A stretch of DNA of 64,000 nucleotides, taken from contig NC_081405.1 of the NCBI RefSeq assembly GCF_030272615.1, positions 607,521,677 to 607,585,676 on the forward strand, given 5' to 3'. Each line of letters starts with the position of its first letter. The stretch's first letter is position 1. The DNA comes from Cryptomeria japonica (Eukaryota; Streptophyta; Pinopsida; Cupressales; Cupressaceae). Shown here piece after piece: positions 35,960 to 47,909 of this stretch. The position numbers and the translations under genes are program-made. The notes under the pieces were generated by a model that was given only the letters and a program-made list of their open reading frames with translations, was not told the origin of the DNA and ran no database searches.

Positions 35960-36901
35960 ATTCAAGAAAGAACGCTTGAAGGGAAATAAACACATGAAAA
36001 AAGATAGAGAAAAAGAGGGATCTACCAACGGTGGGCAGGCCAATATGACGTGCACTAGAGGATGTTTGCATGCTACGTGTTGCTGATATTGCAGTCAGCA
36101 ATATAGGTGAGGGTAACCTCTAATGAGGCGGCGTCGGCATTTGCATAGTAACATTGACAACACCTAAAGAATAATACATTAAATATATCAAACATTAAAT
36201 ATATGAAAAGTGCAAGAATTGTAAACAAGGATGAACCTTTATTTTGAAAATTGACAGTATCAAGTATGATGTGTTTTGGGTACTCAGAGTGATAAGCCAA
36301 GCAAGTGATAATACAAGAAAATTGTCATCACCTAAAGATCCTGCAACACCCTGATCGTGGGAGTGACTTTCATGAGGGAGGATAATTTTTTGTAAAAACA
36401 ATACGTACATATTTTAGTTAATGACATAAAAGAGAATAAAATATAAACCATCATTGAACTTTTGTTATAATTAAAGCTTTCATTACTACTTACTTGCAAG
36501 TTTTCTGCTGTCTAAAACAATAATTCCACCCTTTGTTCTATCTCATCAGTGGTAGGATGCACGGCTACCAAAGAAACAATCTCTTTTCTAATTTTTATAA
36601 GAGGCATTTTAAAGAATTTCAAAAGGTTTGTGGGATCTTCAGGGTCATCATTGCTTAACCCTAATGATTCCACATCCCTAGAAAGATGCTCAGGTACTGC
36701 AACTCCCTTTCCCTTTCCCCGAACATCCATCTGTGTCAAGAATATCATTAACAATTACAAAATTAGTATAAATTGCTATAAAAAAGAACATAATAATGTA
36801 ACAATTTGCTTCTACCTAATTTGTACAATTACAATGAGGTTTACCTGCTCGGTAGAAGTGTCGCAAGGTACATTTCTATTTGCTATATGTGATGGATCCA
36901 T
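35960..36901 (-). pseudogene. Second CACTA-element gene, multi-exon, unknown product
   Basis: A spliced reading on the minus strand starts at ATG 36,901 (MDPSHIANRNVPCD). A GT-AG intron at 36,844-36,731 joins it to MDVRGKGKGVAVPEHLSRDV...PLIKIRKEIVSLVAVHP. A TAG at 36,514 sits where Gln would fit (ELLF*TAENL), followed by a donor near 36,493. Later candidate exons start at 36,350 (GVAGSLGDDNF) and about 36,165 (VVNVTMQMPTPPH, then TAG, then RLPSPILLTAISATRSMQ). It lies directly downstream of the transposase in the same orientation, the position of a second CACTA gene. The family is unrecognised and the last exons are uncertain. Confidence 0.45.
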
Positions 36902-37328
36902 GTCGGCCTATGAAAAAGAAAAAATATAAAAAACGTTAGCGAAATTACATCGTACACAACATGAACAACATGAACTTTGTAGACAAAAAGAGTATTAAAT
37001 AATAAAAAGATGTTGTCATCAAAATCATTGTAAATTTTTTAATTCCTTACCTTTACTTTATGTAGACTATGCAGGATCCTCAACTAAATGGTCACATAAA
37101 TAGTCACAAAGCTAATAAACAATCCAATTTCCATAAATAAACATAGTTTAAAAATTGTCACATAAATAGTCACACTCCCTATCTCCATCTCCATATTAAA
37201 AGGTGCATCATGAATTAATTATGTAATGGCATTAGAATTCAAAACAAAATGAATTAATTATGTAAAAAAAATTCTATCAAGAAGTCAATATTAAATAGAT
37301 AATATACTATTTGCATACCTCATACATT

Positions 37329-37369
37329 TCATTCTTCATCATCATGAACATCAAGGTCATCATTGCCAA

Positions 37370-37419
<50 letters not shown>

Positions 37420-37461
37420 ACGTCTTTTCCATCATCATCACCATCATCACCATCACCGTCG

Positions 37462-37517
<56 letters not shown>

Positions 37518-40500
37518 TTCGTCTTCTTGTTCTTGTTCTTGTTCTTCTTCATCGTCATTGTGAAACTGTCGATTGTGATCATCATCCACTTCATCTTCTA
37601 CTTCTTCGGTATCTTCTTCCATCACATTATACTTTATCGACCTTCCTCTTGGATCATGTTTAACAACAAATGACCAACCCGGTTTATGTGGAACCTCTGA
37701 GTAAAATACTTGCTCACATTAGCTTGGAAGAACACAGGGCTCATCCCCAACTGGTTCAAATGACCTTGTATTTAGCATTATAAAACCATTATCATGTTCA
37801 ATAACAGTTCTATCAGGATCATTTTTATTCAATCGTAGCCTGTACCATTTGACGACGAACAAAACTAATTTGATGGAATTAAAGTCACACTCAAGTATAT
37901 TATCCAAAATGCCATAGTATTGATTTTGAGACTATTGAGGATGAATGCCATTTCTCGATGAAATATTTGTCACCTCAAAGACTGCAGTGATGCCATAATC
38001 ACAAGTTTTCTTTGTGTCATCTAGCCTTTTTATGCAAAATTTATGACCATTGCAGCACATAGCATTGTGGTGTTTGACCTGCGATATGTCAAACATGTAA
38101 AATTTATTGCATTGTGAGTTGACAAACATATGGGTGATTAATAAATTTATACGAACCTGTTTATCTCTTAAACCATATGCTAAATAAATTTCCCTTTGCG
38201 TAACATTGGAATCTCCATTACGTTGTGCTTCTTTAACCAATGAAGCCACACCTTCCCATGTTAACGTGCATCCAGAATGTTGACAACGTTCAATCCATAC
38301 CGTCATCCAATCAAGATTGTTTGCAATATACAAATGTAGTGCATCCCACTCTCGACCAATTGTACAAAAAATAAATAGACGTCTTACAATTGATTTATTT
38401 TGAAGATTAAGAATTAATTAACTACAATAACATCTTATAATTACCTCTCACTATCCTCAATCTACCTTTCCTCGTCAAGTACTCCCCTTCAAATTTGTTA
38501 ATGGTGTTGGGATCCCAAATGTGATCCACATGGATCTTTGCTAAAACTTAGGAAGTTATTTAGAAATGTACACCATAGTCTGGTATACCATATATCCCTC
38601 CACCATAGAACCCTCAGGATGTGCTCTTTGTCGAACCAAAGCCTTCAAAAATTTCAAGTGCCTCTCAACCATCCACATTGACCTAATGTGTATAGGTCCA
38701 CACAATTCAATCTCCTCAACTTGGTGTATGAGATAGTGTTCTTGTGCATTGAAAAATGATGGAGGTAGACACTTTTGCATTTCACACATTAAATGAGGAA
38801 TTTTTCTCTTCCAATATTTAATATCATCTTTATGGATTTCTTTACATGACAACCACCTACAAGGTATTCAAGATGCAAAAAAATATATTACATAAGAAGT
38901 AAAACAAATCACAAATATAATATCTATACAATGAACTAAACAAATATCACTACTTACCTCATGTATTTTCCAAGATCATATATGACTTTCTTGACATTAT
39001 TGTCGAAGTCATCTGGGAGAGACATAGGTAGAATGTACTGCAACAATTATAAAATTATCTTTTCATTTTTTTGTAACATAATGAAAAGTACACGTATGCG
39101 CAGTACTTAAATACATACTAAAAACACAAGAACATGAATTACCTTAATGAAGGTATGCCAATCATGCGTTTTCATCCCTGGCCCAAATTCACTTTTCTTT
39201 GATATGAGATTGTTTATGTTTGCAGCAAATCCTGTGGGAAATTGAATTTTTCGTATGACTTCTTTTATAGCATTGCTTTGCTGGTCCATTAGTAACCAAG
39301 GAAGCTCACTTATATTAATCTGGTCTCCGTGGCTATTTGATTGAATGACATTTATCATTGCATGATTGGAATCCTGAATGTCACTACATATCTTGACATT
39401 TTTTTCTTTGTCACGCCTTCCATCCAATATTTTCCATAATGTCTCTCTTATATTCTTTCCAATATGCATACTATCAAACAAATGAACAATTTGTAACTGC
39501 TCGTAGTAGGGAACCTACTAAATTGTTGGGGATAAATTTTTATTCCCTTAGGAAGGTGGTCATTTATTCCTTCACGACCTTCATTATCATCAATCACATC
39601 ATCAGTAAACAAAACAAAATAGAAAAGATGTTTTATGACAAACCAATAGATGGAATGGTATTACCTTGACGATTAATTCTATTATATTCCAATTTCCATA
39701 GGTGAGGTGTCATTCTTTGTGGCTTTGATGTATTCTCTTCTTTCCCATTGAAAAGATGTCTTTGAGTATTTTGATACTTATGATTTTTGTGGAGAAAGTG
39801 CCTATACTCATCAAACACCTGCTTTCCTAAACTTTTTGAATGACGAGATTTCATCTTTTGACCACAAACAGGACATGCAAATTTTCCCTTTGTTTGAAGA
39901 CCTACAAGATAATGTATAATTGGATTAAATATGATAATTTTTTGAATTATAATGTTCATGCACAACTTAAACACTATAACATACCACAAAAATGTGTTAG
40001 CCCCAGGGCATCGTGTATTGTCCATAGAAGCATCACATGGAATTGAAATTGTCTTTGTCCTATTGGTCTAGAGATGTCATACATAGTGACACCATTCCAT
40101 AACTCCAACAACTCATCGATAAGAGGCTTGATATATACATTCATATCTTTAACTTGGTACTTACCTAATCGAATGAACAAAAACATTACATAATTATTAT
40201 GACCATTTTACTGCAATATTTATAATTAAATTTAGATGACTATATTTAAATGATAAAATACCTGGAACAATCATTGCCAACATTATGTGCTTGCTCTTTA
40301 TTGACATCCATGGAGGAATGTTATTGTTGATAACAAAAACAGGCCACACTGAGTAAACAGATCTCATCTCTCCAAATGGACTGACACCATCTACTACCAA
40401 TGAAAGCTTGAGATTACGAGGTTCTTCTTTAAAGTGTGGCCACTTTTCCTCTATGTCCGTAAATGTTGAACCATCCGCAGGCATTCGAATAATGTCATCT

Positions 40501-41584
40501 CGACTTCTATTGAGTGCATGGTAATCCATAAATTGTGCCAAGCTAGTGCACTTGAATAATCGTTGCATAAGTGGAATAATGGGAATATAGCAAAAAACCT
40601 TGCGAGGAACCCTTTTTGTTATTTGATCTGTTTGATATCTATTGATATGACATTTAGGGCATTCAGTTTGAAATTCATGTTGTTTGTGATATATAATATG
40701 ATCATTGGGACAAGCATCTATTGTTTGATACTCCATTCCAATATCTTTCATAACGGAAGATAATTCTCGGTATGAGCGACGTAGAATATTTGATGGTGGT
40801 AACAAAAACTCACCTATCAATCTACAAGAACAAAATATAATTTGTTATAATAAAGAATATTAATGGTACAACATGATTCACAATTTATTATGACATATAT
40901 GACACACCTTAACATACGTGATATTGTTATGTTGGATAAACCATTCATAACCTTCAAGTTCACCAACGATAATACAACGGAGAGAAGAGTTGCCTACGAG
41001 CCTTCGTAAAGGGCCTCAGATGCCTTCTCAAGTAGAGGGACATCATGAACAATATCAAAGTCATCTTGATCATCATGATCAGCTGCGTGAGTACTAAATG
41101 AGTCATGGATGAATGTATTTGTACCATCATCTTCAATTGTGTTTTCTGGTTCATGATCGTCATCTTCCATGGGATCATTATCTTCAGCTTCGATATTGAC
41201 ACCTCCATGTTCATCCACTTGGAAAACCATATTCTTAGGGTTGTGTTGATCCATACCATGTGCTCTAGGGTGCTTGACCTATATAAAATTGATATACATA
41301 AATAAATTGTGATCATGATCTCATCATCACATGATTTATTATGTATATAAATTGTCAAAACGATATAATGAAAAACTTACCAATGGATGATAATCATGTC
41401 CACCTTCAATGTGACCATGTAGCCTACAATGTTTCTTCACTATTTTGATTATAAGTCTTCTAGTCTTTAACCCCTTACAAATTTTTTATGGACAATAACA
41501 TTTTCCATCACCTTTTCTTTTCAAGTTAGACCACATTCTAGCAATTGTCTCCTTATTTTGTTGTTCATTGATATTGTCTGACAT
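37329..41584 (-). pseudogene. CACTA (En/Spm-type) transposase, TNP2-like, 10 exons
   Basis: A cut-and-paste transposase gene. Exon 1 (41,584-41,381) and exon 2 (41,278-40,908) carry a transposase-associated region (HCRLHGHIEGGHDYHP) and an acidic linker. Exons 3-6 (40,821-40,262; 40,164-39,985; 39,901-39,665; 39,578-39,143) carry the TNP2/Transposase_21 core (RLFKCTSLAQFMDYHA, PADGSTFTDIEEKWPHF, KLSLVVDGVSPFGEMRS, YSVWPV, LLWTIHDALG, GKFACPVCGQK, HLFDSMHIGKN). Exons 7-8 (39,037-38,958; 38,856-38,445) carry DUF4218 (LPPSFFNAQEHYLIHQVEE). Exons 9-10 (38,350-38,157; 38,078-37,329) carry DUF4216 (YYGILDNILECDF, KWYRLRLNKNDPDRTVIEHD) and an acidic tail. Nine introns of 78-105 bp have GT-AG ends. 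Stops (41,488, 40,996, near 37,930 and 37,722) and frameshifts near 39,520 and 38,540 disable it. Confidence 0.85.
37360..37520. repeat. (ATC)n microsatellite encoding poly-Asp in the transposase tail
   Basis: Two near-pure cat/atc runs (about 37,370-37,420 and 37,463-37,520) read on the minus strand as runs of Asp in the transposase frame, followed by Glu/Gln-rich codons. Frames of Met, Ser, Ile or Asp runs on both strands here are the same repeat read differently; only the minus-strand Asp frame is linked to a domain (DUF4216). Confidence 0.85.
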
Positions 41585-41940
41585 GGTCTTTCTTCACAGG
41601 CAAGAAAATAGAAATTATCATCATTGAGAAAAGCATCTTATTGAATTTAGATTTCTAGTTTGCTTATGGTACATCACACAACGTGGACAACAAGAAATAC
41701 TCAATAAATAACAGGATTCATTGATCTAGTATTATCACAATATGCACTTGGCCTTCAATATTTTCTCCTCCTAACACTGATTATCCTTTACCTGTCAAGT
41801 ACAAAACTCTAAAACCCATGGCTATTAAAATACATAAGACAACATTGTAGCATCTTATAACCATCTGTTATAAAACCAAAGCACTTGGGAGTGATTCTTT
41901 TGTTTGTCACAGTCCAAGAAACCGGTGTCTATTGGAGCCT
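41585..41940. other. Upstream region of the CACTA transposase
   Basis: No coding signal. It lies between the transposase ATG (41,584) and the CWC22 fragment and would include the transposase promoter, but no element can be named. Confidence 0.3.
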
Positions 41941-41947
41941 TGAATAA

Positions 41948-43170
41948 CTAACTAGAAATAAATTGTACATCAAAATCAACACTTGACATGATTGTCAAAT
42001 AAATTGTACGTCTTAAATTGACCAAGTTTGTCTCTATCTCATCCTGTATTCTTAGTGCTTCCTCACCTTCCCCTTCAACATCATCATAATCATCATCTGA
42101 ATCATCACCTGAATCATTCTCCCATTCTGCTTCATCTGAAGAAGCATCTCCAAGGATATCTTTCTTCAGTTTTTCATAGGTTGCCTCATGCTCTAAGAAA
42201 TTAGGATTTGGCTTGAAAACATCCAAACCAGCTTCTTGATCAAGTTCATCTTCTAGGAAAACTTCATGTGTTAACTGATCTGGATGCACAACTGAATGAC
42301 CCTCGAACTTACCTTAGTGAATTGCAAAAAGGCCTTCAATTAAAAACTGTACTCATTTGTCAATTTCCCTCTCATGAAGAATACTTCTAAATCTTTCAAA
42401 AATCCCATAGAGACCTTTGGGTGAAAGGTCTTTCAACAAAGAACCACATTCTTTCACGAACCCAACATCAACCTCTACACTATCATCTATGGGGTTCTCT
42501 AGTAAAAGGGTGAGAAGTTCCAAGGCAATGATCTTATGTGTAAATTGTTGATTCACTAAATGAGCTATGAATTTGGCTTCTGCGATCAACATGTTCTTGC
42601 CATTGCGTTTGTATGCCCTCTTAAGATGCAAAATAATTCTTCGCAAAAGTAGATTGCCAACTTCAGGAAATTTTGTATTTACCCCAGTAACCAACACAAC
42701 AAAAACATCTTTAAATCCAGGGGATGCCATTTGGGATTTCATACAAGACCTACAAAATAGACCCCTCCCATGGATGATATTCTCTACAAACAACTCTGGA
42801 ATGATGTTCTTGATGTTAGATGCATTTACCTTGTTTACTAACCCATTGATACTCTTCTGAAGGGAATCCCATGCCATGTGCTGGTATTCCACACTGCTCT
42901 TGTCTGCCACATTAAATGGGGGTATTAAAAAACCCCCACTTCTTCCAACACCCTTCTCAGCTCCTCTTATAGTACCTTCGCCATTCCCATTCTAAGATGG
43001 AGCAGACACAACACCAGAAGTTTTCACTTCCATTACCTCTCTATCCCTCTTTTTTCCAGAAGCCCCTTTACCACTTAATTCATGCTTATTTTTGTACATA
43101 AACCCATCAGGAAGCATGAGTTTTTTCATATAAGCTCACCCTAATAATTTATAGTTATTTTTCATCAAGA
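41948..43170 (-). pseudogene. CWC22: CWC22-like splicing factor pseudogene fragment (MIF4G and following linker)
   Basis: The minus strand carries a long collinear match to CWC22, a spliceosome protein that recruits eIF4A3 to pre-mRNA. Recognisable parts are RSGGFLIPPF, DKSSVEYQHMAWDSL, KSINGLVNKVNASNIKNI, PELFVENIIHGRGLFCRSC, MKSQMASPGFKDVF, FPEVGNLLLRRIILHLKRAY, FIAHLVNQQ, LLENPIDDSVEVDVGFVKEC, an acidic linker and ETNLVNLRRTIYLTIMSSVD, where similarity ends before the MA3 domain. TGA at 42,355 (EIDK*VQF) fits an Arg CGA; TAG at 42,994 and TAA near 42,310 also interrupt it. Residues before DKSSV and in the linker are missing. I see no introns across about 1 kb, which suggests a processed copy or captured cDNA. 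The upstream part (42,920-43,170) is Lys-rich and less certain. Confidence 0.88.
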
Positions 43171-44595
43171 TTCCCTTAGGAGCTGGCAGATCCTGCTTCA
43201 ATACTTTAATTGTGTTTTCTCAAAGGACAATCCTAAAAATCCATGCATTGCAAACAACTTTTTACACCTTTGTTGGTTGTGGTGGTGTTACAGAGAGTTT
43301 ACATCAATAAATGAAGAACATGCCAATGCTTTTAATGCAGTAGTAGAAGTCTATCTCTTATTCAATATCTCTAGTGAAACCCCCATGATCTTTTGTTGGA
43401 GTAGAATTTGTTATATTCTAGAAAGGGTCTTGTCCTTTGTTGATGGGATATTCATCTACCTCAAGAAATAACTGTTCTTTTCTCCAACAAGAAGTGGAAC
43501 TAAATGAAGATCTAGCACCATGAAATGAATCCTCAAAAGGATTACTATAGTTAGTTTTAGTAGATAATGATCTAGGTAAAATACTAATGTGGCTTTACAA
43601 AACATTATGTACTAGCTTAGCATACTCTAACAACTTTGGTGCGACATGCTACATCCAATTAAGTTTCCATCAGTATCTCTATTGTGTTTATGGATTGGGA
43701 TTCAATGTACTCTTTTTATACACATATTTTACATTCAGCTGAGGAGGTTTATATGTACTTACTTGTCTTTCGATTGTATCCCTATTAAAAGAATTTATTC
43801 TATCAACAAACCATTTGTTGTAAGTTGTACAAGTGGAAGCTTGAACATGCCTTCCATGCTAGCCTTGTTGATACGTTCAACACCATCTTGTGCAACAAAT
43901 CTTTAGAACTCCATTTTTTTGAATTGAAGAGTGAGTAGTAGGGACAATCTAGGAGACTTACAGAGGTTTTGCAAGAGAGATAAATAGACCTAAATATTAT
44001 GGCTTAATAATGATCAATAGGTAAATAGATAAGAAACTCTCAATATCAAAATAACTTTCTCAATTGTCTTTACTAGAAATGGATAGATCTGCTAATAATG
44101 GCTTTATGATTGTATGTCAACTTTAGACTCAATCCAAGAAGAGCTAGAACTAATATGCGATATCTAGATTTATGATCTCTATAATATAACAATCCCATAA
44201 TTATGTTTCCACCCATCTATACCACAGCACAAATATCATGCTAGTGTTCAGCCATAACAATTGATATCCTAATTATAGAATGTGAAATATGCACATAACT
44301 ATGAATTAAGGTTAAGAAAAACAAAGAAAGATGCTTATTACAAACATAAATGACTAATGGACAAGAATTGAATTCATTGTAGATAGTTTTGAATATCAAA
44401 TTCACTTATTTGTGTTCATTTAGTAACTCATGTACTTGTGGCTGACCATTTATCTCTTTCATAAATTAAACACTTATTAATAACATTAAATGGCTGAGTA
44501 ATTATGTTTTAGTTGAAGTTGAAAATAAAATATTTTATTTCAGGACAGCTCACACTATTCCCTATCATATTTTAGACTCTTGGTTTTGTTAGTAG
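43171..44595. other. Unrecognised sequence between the CWC22 and PPR pseudogenes
   Basis: No firm feature. A minus-strand stretch near 43,820-43,910 (VAQDGVERINKASMEGMFK) looks coding-like but has flanking stops and was not identified. The rest is AT-rich. Confidence 0.3.
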
Positions 44596-44599
44596 TGGT

Positions 44600-45429
44600 T
44601 TGATGTCTTTGGAGCTGATTATTGCATTTCTTTAGTTACGTTTGCCAGCCTACTCCCAGCTTGTGCCAAAATGGAAGCTTTGGAATAGGGTATGGACATC
44701 CATCAAAGCATTAAAGATAGAGGAATTTTGTCAGATGTAGTTGCAACTGCACAAAATGGATTTGTTGAGAAGGCTTTAGAAACTTTCAAGAAAATGCAAT
44801 CAATAGGTGTAAAGCCAAATTCCACAACCATTGCTACTATCCTCCCTGCCTGTGCCAAAATGGGAGATTTGGAAAAGGGTATGGACATTCATCGAAGCAT
44901 AAAGGATAGAGAAATTTTTTCAGATGTTGTAGTTGTAACTGCCCTGGTAGACATGTATACAAAATGTGGAAGCATATACAAGACACGTGAACTGTTTGAT
45001 AGAATGCCTAAAAGAAATGTTATCTCGTGGACTGCAACGATTGCTGGATATGCACAAAATGGATTTGTCGAAAAGGCTTTAGACACTTTCAAGCAAATGA
45101 AATTGGAAGGCATAAAGCCAAATTCCACAGCCTTTGCCAGCATACTCCCTGCCTGTGCAAAAATGGGAGCTTTCGAATAGGGTATGGACATCCATCAAAG
45201 CATAACAGATAGAGGAATTTTGTTAGGTGTTGTACTTGCAAATGAACTGCTTGACATGAATGCAAAATGTCGAAACAAGGAAAAGACTCATGAATTGTTT
45301 TATACGATGCCACAAAGAGATGTGATCCCATGTGAACAATCAACATGCACGTATACGGGAGGAAGGGATTGCTGCTACAAAATTGAACGCTCACTCCTCA
45401 ATCACGGTTCTATGGTTTTACAAGAGTAA
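44600..45429 (+). pseudogene. PLS-type PPR protein pseudogene
   Basis: One frame carries repeated PPR units: FASLLPACAKMEALE, MDIHQSIKDRGILSDVV, GFVEKALETFKKMQSIGVKP, LVDMYTKCGSIYKTRELF, DRMPKRNVISWTATIAGYAQ, FKQMKLEGIKPNSTAFAS and HELFYTMPQRDVI. PLS-type PPR proteins bind RNA in plastids or mitochondria and act in editing or processing. TAG at 44,686 and TAG at 45,178 occupy the same place in two different repeats (LE*GMDIHQ and FE*GMDIHQ), where LEQG is usual; the middle repeat has LEKG. The first repeat lacks about 33 residues in frame between SDVV and AQNG. After 45,330 the sequence leaves the PPR pattern and ends at TAA 45,427. No start codon, transit peptide or E/DYW domain is present. 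Confidence 0.85.
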
Positions 45430-45624
45430 ACTAGGACAATTAACCACCACATGTATATTTTTTGCAACATGAAATTAAAAACTAGGGCTATTTGAATCTA
45501 CGTCCTGCGCAGGATTGCCTTCGATGCGGGTTTGATGTTCTTGGGGGTTGAAGTCACCACAGATGCCTACGTAGGATTGCAATTCACAAATGAATTCCCT
45601 GCCTCTTTTTTTATTTTGTAATGG

Positions 45625-45834
45625 CCACTGTCGTCAGAATTATGATGAACTCGAGCTCTTTTTTGAAAAAAAGAAAATTCTCATTGCTAATGCCTTCTTC
45701 GTCGAAACCAAATGAGAAATTTCCATCATAATTACGATGAATGCAGGCATTTTTTCAAAAAAAATCAAATTTGGCCATAATATACCTTCTCCGTCGAAAA
45801 CCTCAGTCAGAAATCTAGTCCAAATGTATTAGTG
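45625..45834. mobile_element. CACTA-type transposon terminus (right end)
   Basis: Read on the minus strand it begins CACTAATACATTTGG and continues with tcgacgg and aattacgatg-type subterminal motifs and poly-A/T runs. It is a diverged copy of 4,770-4,948. It lies to the right of the CACTA transposase, CWC22 and PPR fragments and could be the 5' terminus of that element. The matching left terminus was not found. Confidence 0.5.
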
Positions 45835-46119
45835 AATGTTCCTTTCTAGTTTGAAGAAGTCCTTTAAAGGAGAAGCTAAATCTAAGATCAATATAATAAA
45901 TTGTCTCTAACAAACTCAATAAATTAGAAACTTATCTTTTAAATGAAATTTCCTATACAAACATATTTTAGCTTGTAGTGATGCAACCTTTTTAACTTAG
46001 ATAAAAAAATCTATTTACTTGTATGTTTCAATTCATAATACCAAAATAGCCCCACAAAAAACAACTAGCTACATGCAACACCACTAACTCATAGCTTGAG
46101 AACAATAAAAGTTTGACAA
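45835..46119. other. Unrecognised AT-rich sequence
   Basis: No coding signal. It may include the decayed 3' end of the minus-strand LINE. Confidence 0.3.
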
Positions 46120-46125
46120 ATCAAT

Positions 46126-47560
46126 TTAACTAATTTCATTTTTAAATGTCACAATAAAATAATCAAGTCTTTTTGGAGACAAGAAAATTAAAAAAAAATG
46201 TTTTTGTAGTATCTTATCTGATCTACAAATTTTATCCCATTCTAGGAGTAGTATCTTATCTTCCACTCTCATACCATTCCAAAAAAAATTCCCCATCTTC
46301 TGCTCAATAAATTTTAAAACTTTGAGGGGGATCTTCATACACATCATGTAGTATAAAGGGATCTTTGAAATCACAAACTTCAACATCAAAATTTAGCTAG
46401 CCAAAGTAAGCCACCTACTCTTCCACCCATCCATCCTTTGCAAATGACAGTCAACCAGACCTTTCCATATAGAATTAAAAATTACTCCTCCAAAAAGAGG
46501 GATGCCAAGATATTTCCTGGGCAGACCTCCAATGTTCATTTCTAAAATTCTAGATATTTCTCTATATTTTTGATTGACGTGTTAAAAAAGAAAACTTCAG
46601 ATTTTCTCTAGTTGATCATTTGACCAAACAAACAACTATAGCTATCTAAAGTTCTTTTCATTACCTAAGCTTCTATGAAAGAGGTCTACCCTAATAGAAG
46701 AGTATCCTCAAAAAAATGTAAATGGGAGATTGATCTTATCCTTTGAGTTACTTTAATACCTTTCCAGGTACCATCAAACCTCCTCTTCTGAATCAACCAT
46801 GATAAGGAATTTTCCATAATGATAAAAATAAACGGAGAAATTGGGTCCCCTTGCCTAAGCCCTCTCAAAAATTCAAAAAATCCTCAAGGATTACTATTCA
46901 CCAGAACATAATACTGAGGGGTACAAATACAACCCTTGACCCACTCAATCCATCTTTGACAATAACCAAACTTCTGCAAAAATAAAAAATCCTAGCTAAT
47001 CTTATCATAAGCCTTTTGATATGTAGTTTAATAATCATCCTATCTGTTTGTAAAATTTTAACTAAATGAATAGCTTCATGAGCTATTATAATGCCTTCTA
47101 CGATAGACCTATTCAGGGAAAATCCACTTTTCTCTTTAGAGATGACTGAGTCCAAAGCTATTTTCAATCTATTAGCTTTTGCTTTATTAACAACTTTGTA
47201 TACCGTAATACACATTGAGATAGGCCTAAAATCATCAAAAGGTACAACCTCATTTTTCTTGGGAATATGAGAAATAAAAGTGTTATTTAAGTCTTTCAAC
47301 AAAAATCCACCGACACGAGATTCCTCTACAACAATCCTTAAATATTCAACAAATTAATCCTAGAACTTAAAAAAAAACACAACAAGGAAACCATCTGGGC
47401 CAGGGGCTTTATCTCCACTTAGAGAAAAGAGAGCCTCCTTAACTTCCTCCAAAGAAACAAACTTCATTAGCATATCATTTTGAGGTTGCGTAATGCAGTT
47501 TGGTATTACATTCCAAATGCCAACATCATCCTGAATATGGAGATTCTCATCTATCAAAAG
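46126..47560 (-). pseudogene. LINE ORF2 reverse transcriptase domain
   Basis: Segments include FVSLEEVKEALFSLSGDKAP with GPDGF, ISHIPKKNEVVPFDDFRPIS, ANRLKIALDSVISKEKSGF, MRGLRQGDPISPFIFIIM and HLHFFEDTLLLG, then LKFVISKIPLYYMMCMKIP and FFWNGMRVEDKI. The catalytic box, normally FADD, reads FFED (46,704-46,715), replacing the first catalytic Asp by Glu. Stops and shifts separate the segments. It is clearly inactive. Confidence 0.85.
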
Positions 47561-47909
47561 CCTTTGGAAATATTTGACCTAGCCTCCACATTAGATGACT
47601 TTTTGATCCGTCACTAACTTACCATTTTTGTTCTGAATAGAGAATTTTTTTGTTAGACCTTCTTGCCTTCACCAAGTTATGAAAGAATTTGGTGTTTATG
47701 TCCCCATCTTTCAACCACATTCCATAAGACTTTAGTCACTAGAAAATTTCCTCCCTCAACAAAATTTCATTATATTCCCAATGCAAACATTTTTCCTCAT
47801 CAAAATCAGCCCTAGACATACCCACTTGAATTACTCTATTGTGAAGATCCTCTAATTTCCTTTCAATCTAGTATTTCTTGGTAAAGATGTTTTTGAATTT
47901 CTGTCTGTT

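Noticed and set aside
37307-37673. Poly-Met, poly-Ile and poly-Ser frames
   Set aside because: They are other frames of the (ATC)n run; only the minus-strand poly-Asp frame is joined to a domain.
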